Of a DNA stretch of 7,013 nt, positions 1 to 6,206 are shown in pieces. A program made the translations under genes and the position numbers. Where the stretch lies: the NCBI GenBank assembly GCA_964493075.1, contig CAZBNU010000212.1, positions 1 to 7,013 on the forward strand, written 5' to 3'. Source of the stretch: SLFT01 sp964493075 (GTDB lineage: Bacteria > Hydrogenedentota > Hydrogenedentia > Hydrogenedentales > CAITNO01). Each line of letters starts with the position of its first letter. Within the stretch, counting starts at the first letter, position 1. The notes beneath the pieces are model-generated. The model worked only from the letters and a program-made list of their open reading frames with translations, did no database searches and had not been told where the DNA came from.

Positions 1-138
1 TTCGCCTTCGACGGGTTCGCCTTCGACGGGTTCGCCTTCGACAGGTTCACCTTCGCCTTCGACAGGTTCACCTTCGCCTTCAACAGGTTCACCTTCGCCT
101 TCGACGGGTTCACCTTCGACGGGTTCGCCCTCGCCTTC
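1..138 (-). repeat. Glu-Gly-Pro-Val linker of gene B (15/21-base tandem repeat)
   Basis: From residue 1930 the protein is built of GEPVE (15 bases) and GEGEPVE (21 bases) units, in the order 15, 21, 21, 21, 15, 15 measured between prolines, and it continues past base 1. It is acidic, free of cysteine, and probably an extended spacer between the Ig array and a C-terminal tail outside the window. The DNA units vary only at third positions. Confidence 0.95.
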
Positions 139-3100
139 TTGAAGGATACAGCTAACGGTTACCATACGATCTGCCGTGCCTTCATTACCGGCAGTATCCA
201 ACACACTGTAAATAAGCACATAATCACCAGAAACTTCGGCGTATTGCGTGTTAAATATACTTTCGACATCGGGCAAGGCTGTGTTTACATATACCTGGTC
301 TGCTGCCACCCAAATACTTACAAATATATCTTCGGGAGAAAGCGCCAATCCCAAATCTCCGTCGCAGGCATCAACAATCGAAGTAATACCTACTTCTTCG
401 TAAGGCTGGCAGTTTTCCAGCACAACGGCTGCTTCACCGTCAAGGGATATTTCAGGCGGTATGGTATCTGTAATAGTGACACTACGCTCAGCTGTGCCAA
501 GATTTCCGGCATTGTCCAAAATATCGTAAACAATTGCATATTCGCCGGGTATATTCGCAGCAAGTTCGGCAAAATCTTCTTCAATATACATCAGGTTGGA
601 AGTATACAAGGCTTCTGCGGCAGTCCATATAGTAACTGGGATATTTTCCGGTTCAAGCAGCAGTGCCATGTCGCCCTCACAAATATCCAACACTGATGCA
701 AAACCCAATTCCAAGTATGCATCGCCACACTCAAGAGCAATGACATCTTCTCCCGCAAGTGCCACATCAGGGGATTCCGTGTCCACCACATCAACCACTC
801 GCACAGCACGCCCCGTGTTCAAGGCGGCGTCCTGCACATCGTATGCGATTAAATATCTGCCAGGCACGGCGGTATCTACCACATTTCCGCCTGTAACAAT
901 CTGGTCTGTCAGGTCGCCATCACAAACATCCAATGCGGTAGCCCCTGCTTCCACATAAGTGCCAACGCCACATTCAATGGTAATAATAGCGTCGCCTGTG
1001 AGGGTAACCACCGGGGCAGTAGTATCAACAACATTTACCGTGCGTATTTTTTGCTGCGCGGCAAGCCCCTCAGAATCCGCCACGTTGTAGGCGATTAGAT
1101 AGGCGCCTGGCACAGTTGTGTCCACGCTGGCGCCGCCAACCACAACAAGACTGGTGACATCGCCATCACAAGCATCTGTAGCCGTAAAACCGAGTTCGCT
1201 GTAAATGCTATTGCACTCAATTGCCACCGTTGAACCACCCAACAGCGAAATTACAGGGGAGAGCGTGTCTGCCACCGTTACACTTCTCATCACTTGTACG
1301 GCGACAAGACCGGCAGCATCAGTGACGTTATAGGTGATACTATAATTGCCCGGGACTAGCCCGTTCACTGTATCGCCTCCAACCATAACCACACCGGTTA
1401 GATCGCCATCGCAGACATCTGCCGCTGTAGCGCCAGCATCCACAAATACGTCGCCACACTCAAGAGCAACCACATCATCACCTGACAATGTAATCACCGG
1501 TATCTGGGTATCTTGCACTGTTACCGTACGCGTCACTTCCGCAGCGGCCAGCCCTGCGGCATCCGTCACGTTGTAGCGAATGATGTATACGCCGGAAGCA
1601 TGGACATCCACTGGATTATCAACCATAATATCAGCCGTAATATCACCGTCACAAACATCCAGTGCTGTAGCCCCAGCATCGGTGTAAGAATCGCCACATT
1701 CAATCGTCAAGTCAGCATCACCCAACAGCGTAATCTGGGGTGCTGTGGTATCTTCAACAGTTACCGTTCGCGCAGCTTCCACGGCGATGTTTCCTGCGGC
1801 ATCCATCACGTTGTAGCGAATCGTGTACACATCCGGAACAAGCATATTCACAGGATTATCCACGACAATCGCAGTCGTAATATCGCCGTCACATGCGTCC
1901 ATAGCGGTGGCGCCGGCATCCAGATACGCATCGCCGCATTCCACGCTTACCACTGCATCGCCGATTAGGGTGATAACCGGCACTTCCGTATCATTGACCG
2001 TCACGGTGCGATTCTTCTGTTGCGCTGTATTCCCTGCGCCATCTACAGCGTCGTAAGTAAGAATATAGTCGCCCGGCACTGTAGTGTCAACCGGATTTAC
2101 AAATTCAACAACAAGAGGTGTGTCACACTGATCCAACGCCGAGGCGCCTTCATCCAGATATTCGTCGCCACATTCAACAACCAAAGCGGAAAGGCCGTTC
2201 ACGGTAACGACCGGCGACGCAGCAATGGCGCCGCCCAGATGGGTACGCGACACAGGCAACCCCATGGTATTACCGCTTATCCCTTCGACAAGGTCGTTTA
2301 CAGTGATGGTAATGTTGCCGCCATGTAACATATTCTGAGGACAATCCCAGGTTAATGTATAGATGGCATCCGCGCCGGAAACATTATCAGGCTGACTTGA
2401 AAACTCACCCTGTCCCGAACCAGAAATCGTATAGTTCAGCGGATCATCCACACCAAGACCCATATTCTTGCTGAACACGACCTGAACCTCGCGGTCGTTC
2501 AATACGGTAACACTGACCAAGTAGGGCTTGGTATCGTCCACCACGTACACGGTGCGCGAAACCTCTTCTGCGGCGTTGGTTTCAGCATCACTTACATTGT
2601 AAGTCACCTGGAACGTCCCGACAGATGATGTATCTATCGGCAGGCCGCCAACAGTTATGTCTGCAGTTAAATCACCATCGCACACATCGGAGGCAACAGC
2701 GCTTTCATCCGTATACGGGGCACCAACATTAACCACCGCCTCGTCTGGGCCGTTAAGAGTAATTACTGGCGGCAGTGTGTCTACCACCTGGACCTGGCGT
2801 TGTACCTGAACGGCCGCAATCCCTGCATTGTCCATCACATCATAGGTCAGCAGATAGGTTTTCAAAACGGCTGTATCAACAACATCGCCACCAGTTTCCA
2901 CCTGGGCCATAAGATCGCCGTCACAGGCATCCAGAGCATTAACACCCGGATCACTCCATGTATCACCACATTGCACTGTCACTACAGATTCGCCAATCAG
3001 GGAGATTACAGGCGCGGTGTTATCCGCAACGTTAACTGTTCTGGATTTTTGTACGGCCGCATTGCCTGAACTGTCCGTCACATCATAGGTCAGCAGGTAT

Positions 3101-5925
3101 ATGCCGGGGAGATTGACATTCACCGGCCCGCCGGAAACAATGATATCTCCAGTCAAATCGCCATCACAAGCATCCGTGGCCGTAACACCGGGCTCAACAT
3201 AGGGTGTGCCGCATTCAACCAAGATGGACGTACTTCCCGAAAGTGTAATGACAGGAACAGCCGTATCCTCTACCGTTACCGTGCGTGTTACTTCTGTGGC
3301 AGCATTGCCTGATGCATCAGATACGTTATAGCGCACCGTATAAACCCCGGCAACCGATGTATTAACCGGATTTGTGGTTACGATATTGTCCGTTATCAGG
3401 AAATCACAGCTGTCCAAGGCTGTAGCGCCCGCATCGCTATAGACAGTGCCGCATTGAACCGTTACAGACGCATTACCCATGCGCGTGATAGTCGGCGGCG
3501 TTGTGTCGTTAATCGTGACCGTACGAATGACTTCCGTAGCGGCATAGCCCATGCTATCCACGACATTAAAACGAACCACATACACCCCCGGTGTTGTGGT
3601 GTCCACAGGATTGGTGGTTACTATGCTTGAGGTAAGTACACCATCACAGGCATCCATCGCTGTGGCGCCTGCATCTGGGAAATTGAAGCCGCACTCGACG
3701 ATCACAGTCGGATTACCCAAACGCGTTATAACAGGCGGAGTGGAATCAACCACAGTTATTGTTTTGGTAACCGTTAATGCGGCATTCATAGCACCATCAT
3801 TTACGTTATAAGTAACAACATAAGTGCCCTGCGTGGCACTGTCCACCGCATCGCCCCCAACCACAATGGATGCCGTCAAATCATTGCCGCAGGCGTCCAC
3901 CGCTGTCGCGCCGCTATCAAGATAGTCATCCCCGCACTCAAGAGTGATGACACTGTCACCAAGCAGGGTGATAACGGGAATATCGGCCACTGCACCTGCC
4001 GAATCGGTGCGTCCAACAGGGCTCGTAATAAGATTATCAAACTCATCTGTCAACGTCATTGCCGCCATCACTGTAATATTGCCGCCATTCTTCATGAGCC
4101 CAGGGCAATTCCAAGTCAACAGATAAACTCCCGGTGCGACAGTTTCAACGGCAGCAGGATTTGTACTTAACGAACCTTTTCCAGAACCGGAGACGGTATA
4201 GTTTTGCGGGAGAAGCGCATCGGCACTCATGGCCTTGCTGAAGGTTATTTCCACGGTGTGATCGGAAACCACCGAAACCGATTCCACATAAGGACGGGTT
4301 GTATCCACTACATTGACCGTGCGCGTCACAATTTGGGCTTCATTATAGGCCACATCGCGAACTGTATAGGTAACGATCGTTTCACCTACCACATTGGTAT
4401 CAACAGGCAAACCGGCTACTTCTACGGCTAGCGTGAGATTTCCATCGCAGTTATCTGTCGCAGTCACCCCGGCATCGGTATACGGTTCACCCAGTTCAAC
4501 AACAACCTCAGCATTTCCGAGAAGGGTAATCGCAGGCGGCGTCACATCCATGGCCGTAAACAAAGCCTGGCATTCATCTGAATTGCCTGCTTCGTCATAG
4601 ACGGTCAGATAAATGGTGCGCTCCCCGGAATTGACAATAGTTCCTGCAGGTGGCGACTGAACAATAAGAAGGTTTCCCGGCAGGGTGCGGTCATCCTGGG
4701 CCACCACCCCCGTTGTAAAATCAGGAACGGGCACCTGGCAGGAAGCGTCTACATCAGCAGTCTGATTTGGGGCACATTCTAGGATTTCCGGGGAAGTAAC
4801 ATCTGGTGGCAAGACTTCAATATTCGCCGAAGCGCTGAAGGACATGGAGGTATCCTCCATAAAAGTGAGGTCCGCCTCTATTTCAACCGTGTACTGTCCG
4901 CTATCGTCAGATGTCACATTTAGCAGCGTGTACGCATCACTTGCAGCAGATGGAATCACATCACCACCCTTGTACCACACATAAGGGCCTGTCGGTGTGG
5001 CGCCCACCAAATGGGATTCCAGAAGAACATCATTACCAATAATATGAATGCCACCACCGGACAATGTAAAAAGTTCCATGGTGACATCGGCATCAATGGC
5101 CGCGATTACATAATCTTCAGGCAGGTATTCCTGAACGCCCACATACCAGTGATAGGCAATAGCGTTTGAGAACGCATCCGCATTGGCGTCGCCGTTGGGT
5201 CCGGTCTCAGGTTCTGACCACATATTGGCGCCCAACCCTCCTTCCCACGGCTCTATACCAAGGGATTCAAGAAGCGCAAAAAGTTCGTCCATGGCAGTGT
5301 AGGTCTGCTCGTCGCCCAACGTCGCATAGCCCGCAAAAAGCGCCGCCAGCCCACCAACAAGATGGGGTGCAAAAGAATTCAGCATATTACGCAGATCGTC
5401 CCCTTGATAATCGGAAACCGCAAGAATAAGCACATCCTTTATTTTGCGGAAATTATATTTGTAGGCATTGGTGGCCGTAGTATAAAGCGGATGGGTGGGA
5501 TCGTTGAGGACCCCTGCGAGTACACCCAGTTCGTATTGTCCGTCAGGAATACCGCTGGGGGTAAAAGGGTTTTCACCTTCGCCAAGGAGAGGCCCATTCA
5601 TATCACATGAAACGCACAATATCAAATCCGCAAATTCGGTTATACGTGGATCATTCATCTGACTTTCAACAACGGGCAGCGAACAGTAGACGGTATCCAT
5701 ATAAGCGCAAAAATCATAAAAGCCCACCGGCCAATAAAGCACAGGGCCACCATAATCAAGAAGGTTAAATCGCGGCAAAGGAGCATAGGGATCGGACCCC
5801 GAATTCATCAGTTTGCACCCTTCAAAATCCGGGCCGGGCACAGGATCGTAAGCCATCGCACATGGTGGAAAGGCAATGATAACTATCGCTAGAGATACAC
5901 CTGTTACTATTCTTATGAGTGCCAT
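1..5925 (-). CDS. Giant secreted multi-Ig-domain protein (gene B), C-terminus outside window
   Basis: A single reading frame runs from the ATG at 5925-5923 to base 1 (1975 codons); I checked the frame across the window and found no stop. The start is fixed by an in-frame TAA 15 bases upstream (5938-5940) and a Shine-Dalgarno AAAAGGA seven bases before the ATG. Order of parts: signal peptide (1-25), unrecognised domain (26-282), Ig-like domain (283-374), HYR domain (376-458), fifteen DUF5011-type Ig-like repeats with two SbsA/Big_5-like inserts (460-1925), then a Glu/Gly/Pro/Val linker (1930-1975, continuing). Most repeats keep a cysteine in an ECG motif and another in a D-x-CDGD motif, probably a disulfide, which fits an exported protein. 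No catalytic motif is visible. By family knowledge such arrays form stalks or adhesive surface fibres; the exact role is inference. A hairpin separates it from gene A, so it is probably transcribed on its own. The missing end probably holds a calcium-loop and anchoring tail like that of gene A. Confidence 0.93.
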   Translation of the reverse strand, partial: MALIRIVTGVSLAIVIIAFPPCAMAYDPVPGPDFEGCKLMNSGSDPYAPLPRFNLLDYGGPVLYWPVGFYDFCAYMDTVYCSLPVVESQMNDPRITEFADLILCVSCDMNGPLLGEGENPFTPSGIPDGQYELGVLAGVLNDPTHPLYTTATNAYKYNFRKIKDVLILAVSDYQGDDLRNMLNSFAPHLVGGLAALFAGYATLGDEQTYTAMDELFALLESLGIEPWEGGLGANMWSEPETGPNGDANADAFSNAIAYHWYVGVQEYLPEDYVIAAIDADVTMELFTLSGGGIHIIGNDVLLESHLVGATPTGPYVWYKGGDVIPSAASDAYTLLNVTSDDSGQYTVEIEADLTFMEDTSMSFSASANIEVLPPDVTSPEILECAPNQTADVDASCQVPVPDFTTGVVAQDDRTLPGNLLIVQSPPAGTIVNSGERTIYLTVYDEAGNSDECQALFTAMDVTPPAITLLGNAEVVVELGEPYTDAGVTATDNCDGNLTLAVEVAGLPVDTNVVGETIVTYTVRDVAYNEAQIVTRTVNVVDTTRPYVESVSVVSDHTVEITFSKAMSADALLPQNYTVSGSGKGSLSTNPAAVETVAPGVYLLTWNCPGLMKNGGNITVMAAMTLTDEFDNLITSPVGRTDSAGAVADIPVITLLGDSVITLECGDDYLDSGATAVDACGNDLTASIVVGGDAVDSATQGTYVVTYNVNDGAMNAALTVTKTITVVDSTPPVITRLGNPTVIVECGFNFPDAGATAMDACDGVLTSSIVTTNPVDTTTPGVYVVRFNVVDSMGYAATEVIRTVTINDTTPPTITRMGNASVTVQCGTVYSDAGATALDSCDFLITDNIVTTNPVNTSVAGVYTVRYNVSDASGNAATEVTRTVTVEDTAVPVITLSGSTSILVECGTPYVEPGVTATDACDGDLTGDIIVSGGPVNVNLPGIYLLTYDVTDSSGNAAVQKSRTVNVADNTAPVISLIGESVVTVQCGDTWSDPGVNALDACDGDLMAQVETGGDVVDTAVLKTYLLTYDVMDNAGIAAVQVQRQVQVVDTLPPVITLNGPDEAVVNVGAPYTDESAVASDVCDGDLTADITVGGLPIDTSSVGTFQVTYNVSDAETNAAEEVSRTVYVVDDTKPYLVSVTVLNDREVQVVFSKNMGLGVDDPLNYTISGSGQGEFSSQPDNVSGADAIYTLTWDCPQNMLHGGNITITVNDLVEGISGNTMGLPVSRTHLGGAIAASPVVTVNGLSALVVECGDEYLDEGASALDQCDTPLVVEFVNPVDTTVPGDYILTYDAVDGAGNTAQQKNRTVTVNDTEVPVITLIGDAVVSVECGDAYLDAGATAMDACDGDITTAIVVDNPVNMLVPDVYTIRYNVMDAAGNIAVEAARTVTVEDTTAPQITLLGDADLTIECGDSYTDAGATALDVCDGDITADIMVDNPVDVHASGVYIIRYNVTDAAGLAAAEVTRTVTVQDTQIPVITLSGDDVVALECGDVFVDAGATAADVCDGDLTGVVMVGGDTVNGLVPGNYSITYNVTDAAGLVAVQVMRSVTVADTLSPVISLLGGSTVAIECNSIYSELGFTATDACDGDVTSLVVVGGASVDTTVPGAYLIAYNVADSEGLAAQQKIRTVNVVDTTAPVVTLTGDAIITIECGVGTYVEAGATALDVCDGDLTDQIVTGGNVVDTAVPGRYLIAYDVQDAALNTGRAVRVVDVVDTESPDVALAGEDVIALECGDAYLELGFASVLDICEGDMALLLEPENIPVTIWTAAEALYTSNLMYIEEDFAELAANIPGEYAIVYDILDNAGNLGTAERSVTITDTIPPEISLDGEAAVVLENCQPYEEVGITSIVDACDGDLGLALSPEDIFVSIWVAADQVYVNTALPDVESIFNTQYAEVSGDYVLIYSVLDTAGNEGTADRMVTVSCILQEGEGEPVEGEPVEGEGEPVEGEGEPVEGEGEPVEGEPVEGEPVEGE
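151..783 (-). repeat. Long-variant repeats R14 and R15
   Basis: Residues 1715-1819 and 1820-1925. Both keep the start and end of the array repeat but hold about 25 extra residues after the CEGD/CDGD motif. The insert has a shared core of PE-N/D-I-P/F-V-T/S-IW-x-AA-E/D-x-L/V-Y and an acidic second half. R15 also moves the first cysteine (ENCQPY instead of ECGDxY). They occur only at the C-terminal end of the array, next to the linker, and are more like each other than like any other unit. Confidence 0.85.
784..2781 (-). repeat. Super-repeat block 2 (R7-X2-R8 to R13)
   Basis: Residues 1049-1714. The first five modules match block 1 in order. After that the partner is less clear. R12 shares the QK-x-RTVNV ending with R5, and R13 shares TGG-N/D-VVDTAV with R6. 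That suggests R11 is an extra unit in this block, giving eight modules. Alternatively the 585-residue register simply continues and the block ends with R12 at base 1027. Confidence 0.68.
2221..2538 (-). other. Module X2, SbsA/Big_5-like Ig domain
   Basis: Residues 1130-1235. It shares with X1 the segments KPY, VQVVFSKNM, NYTISGSG, TLTWDCP and GGNIT, with matching spacing and one cysteine in the same place. It sits between R7 and R8 exactly 589 residues after X1. The two copies are related over their full length but diverged at many positions. Confidence 0.72.
3985..4305 (-). other. Module X1, SbsA/Big_5-like Ig domain
   Basis: Residues 541-647. The segment reads RPYVESVSVV, then VEITFSKAMS, QNYTVSGSG, LLTWNCP and GGNIT, the succession seen in SbsA Ig-like (Big_5) domains, where a V-x-F-S-K/E-x-M strand and an N-Y-x-I/V-S-G strand are typical. 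It interrupts the array between R1 and R2 and has a counterpart, X2, at 1130. Assignment to Big_5 is by pattern, not by search. Confidence 0.72.
4306..4548 (-). repeat. Repeat R1, lacking the first cysteine
   Basis: Residues 460-540. It keeps the DUF5011-type frame but has VVELGEPY where other units have ECGDxY, so only the NCDG cysteine remains and the usual disulfide cannot form. It contains GLPVDT, shared in near-identical form only with R7 (GLPIDT). It directly precedes module X1. Confidence 0.85.
4552..4800 (-). other. HYR (hyalin repeat) domain of gene B
   Basis: Residues 376-458 follow the HYR pattern (PF02494): a start of the form P-x-I-x-E-C-x-P with Cys384, a second cysteine (Cys396) before VPVPD, a central SPPAG turn, then Y-D-E-A-G-N-S-D-E-C with Cys452 and a closing strand. 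HYR domains are Ig-fold modules linked with adhesion in both eukaryotes and bacteria. There is one copy only, just before the array; the DUF5011-type repeats that follow are a related fold with different cysteine positions. Confidence 0.75.
4804..5079 (-). other. Ig-like domain of gene B
   Basis: Residues 283-374 carry the marks of an I-set-like immunoglobulin fold: Trp317 in VWYKGG (core strand C), then a Leu-rich strand and the Asp341-Ser-Gly343-Gln-Tyr345 turn of the D-x-G-x-Y type before strand F. The usual core cysteine pair is absent, replaced by hydrophobic residues, which is common in bacterial Ig domains. It links the N-terminal domain to the repeat array and is unlike the array repeats, so it probably had a separate origin. 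Confidence 0.7.
5080..5850 (-). other. Unrecognised N-terminal domain of gene B
   Basis: Residues 26-282 match no family I can name. The first half is aromatic and has cysteines at 37, 73, 81, 104 and 107 (the last two as Cys-Val-Ser-Cys). The second half looks helical (about 150-230), with repeated Leu/Ala-rich stretches. Near its end, residues 243-257 read NGDANADAFSNAIAY, which resembles the D-x-NGDG-x-x-N-x-x-EY calcium-loop signature of thrombospondin-3/EF-hand-like segments, but with Asp/Gly positions altered to Ala. As the only non-repetitive part of the visible protein it is the best candidate for the business end. Function unknown. Confidence 0.6.
5851..5925 (-). other. Sec signal peptide of gene B
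   Basis: Residues 1-25 have a short N-region with one arginine (Arg5), a hydrophobic stretch (about residues 6-19) rich in Ile, Val and Leu, then PPCAMA followed by Tyr26. The Ala-Met-Ala end is a standard signal peptidase I site, with cleavage expected after residue 25. Cys22 lies before this site and is not followed by a lipobox-like context, so a lipoprotein is less likely. This places the whole protein outside the cytoplasm. Confidence 0.88.
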
Positions 5926-5932
5926 TTTACTA

Positions 5933-5939
5933 TCCTTTT
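5933..5939 (-). promoter_or_regulatory. Ribosome binding site of gene B
   Basis: The minus strand reads AAAAGGA, seven bases before the ATG at 5925. It fixes the start, together with the in-frame TAA that partly overlaps it. Confidence 0.8.
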
Positions 5940-5994
5940 AAGCAACTGCCACTACTGCCATACCACCCAATCCTGTCAGGAATACAGCCTGCAT
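5938..5994 (-). CDS. Possible 18-residue hydrophobic leader peptide
   Basis: An ATG at 5994 opens 18 codons (MQAVFLTGLGGMAVVAVA) that end in TAA at 5938-5940. The stop overlaps the Shine-Dalgarno of gene B and lies in the same frame, with four codons between it and the gene B ATG. Termination there could influence gene B translation. There is only a weak GAG before the ATG, and so short a frame can arise by chance. Confidence 0.22.
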   Translation of the reverse strand: MQAVFLTGLGGMAVVAVA

Positions 5995-6021
5995 TTCTCA
6001 GCTGCACGGTAGTCATTCTTT

Positions 6022-6027
6022 ATTGTA
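6022..6027 (-). promoter_or_regulatory. Possible -10 box for gene B
   Basis: The minus strand reads TACAAT here, one change from TATAAT, inside an AT-rich stretch about 97 bases before the gene B start. At 17-bp spacing the -35 position reads GTCGTT, a poor match, so this is a weak call. TAAAAT a little further upstream is an equal alternative. Confidence 0.25.
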
Positions 6028-6137
6028 TGCGACTGCAATTACGCAACGACTAATAATTTTACCATATATTCCGCAGATTGCGTCGTCCTTTCACGGATAT
6101 CACAACCGGACCCTTGAAGACGATACCGTCTTACTTG

Positions 6138-6176
6138 AAAACGGCGGATGCCGACTGAAGCCAGCCGACACCCGCC
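6138..6176 (-). terminator. Hairpin terminator after gene A
   Basis: Thirty bases after the gene A stop, the minus-strand RNA can form an unbroken 15-base-pair stem: GGCGGGTGTCGGCTG, loop GCTT, CAGTCGGCATCCGCC, including three G-U pairs, followed by G and four T. On the plus strand the three G-U pairs become A-C mismatches, so the structure favours minus-strand transcripts. The T-run is short, so it may be a weak intrinsic terminator or an RNA-stabilising 3' hairpin. Confidence 0.75.
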
Positions 6177-6206
6177 AATGTTATTTGTAGATAAACAGCC
6201 GGAATG

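Larger units (their letters stand above)
151..4548 (-). repeat. Array of 15 DUF5011-type Ig-like repeats with two inserted modules
   Basis: Each unit starts D-T-x-x-P-x-I-T-L-x-G, continues with V-x-x-ECG-D-x-Y-x-D-x-GATA-x-D-x-CDGD-L-T, then PVDT-x-x-P-G-x-Y-x-V-x-Y-N-V-x-D-A-x-G-N-A and ends R-T-V-x-V. Unit starts (residue): R1 460, R2 648, R3 727, R4 807, R5 887, R6 968, R7 1049, R8 1236, R9 1312, R10 1392, R11 1472, R12 1553, R13 1634, R14 1715, R15 1820; the array ends at 1925. Typical length is 79-81 residues; R8 has 76 and R14/R15 have 105-106. Two subtypes alternate: an NPV form (R3, R4, R8, R9, R10) and a GG-x-x-V form (R2, R5, R6, R11-R13). The DNA copies are clearly diverged, so the expansion is old or repeats are held apart by selection. 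Confidence 0.92.
2782..4548 (-). repeat. Super-repeat block 1 (R1-X1-R2-R3-R4-R5-R6)
   Basis: Residues 460-1048 form a seven-module block. Its modules match block 2 by subtype: R1 with R7 (no first cysteine, GLP-V/I-DT), X1 with X2, R2 with R8 (altered CDGD motif, entry through a GG/SAGA-type linker), R3 with R9 and R4 with R10 (NPV form with R-F/Y-NV). Offsets between partners are 589, 589, 588, 585 and 585 residues. Confidence 0.75.
5926..6206 (-). other. Gap between genes A and B
   Basis: This 281-base stretch holds the gene A hairpin (6138-6176), a possible -10 box for gene B (6022-6027), a tiny hydrophobic reading frame (5994-5938) and the gene B ribosome binding site. Bases 6028-6137 show AT-rich patches but no other structure I can support. 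No gene was seen on the plus strand here. Confidence 0.7.

Noticed and set aside
1..138. CRISPR-like or non-coding tandem repeat
   Set aside because: Units of 15 and 21 bases keep the reading frame, have no spacers and differ at silent positions, so they are a coding linker.
390..809. Short minus-strand frames at 390-584 and 591-809
   Set aside because: They are out of frame with gene B repeats R14 and R15, which explain the same bases with conserved motifs.
139..4600. Many plus-strand reading frames of 60-185 codons opposite gene B
   Set aside because: They lie antisense to a continuous 1975-codon frame, recur with the period of the Ig repeats, are rich in His/Ser/Thr/Pro as expected from a mirrored repeat, and match no family.
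5941..6000. Hairpin in the gene B leader (TGCAGC with GCTGTA) as a riboswitch or attenuator
   Set aside because: The stem is only six pairs with one G-U and a 12-base loop, and no T-run or known aptamer element is nearby.
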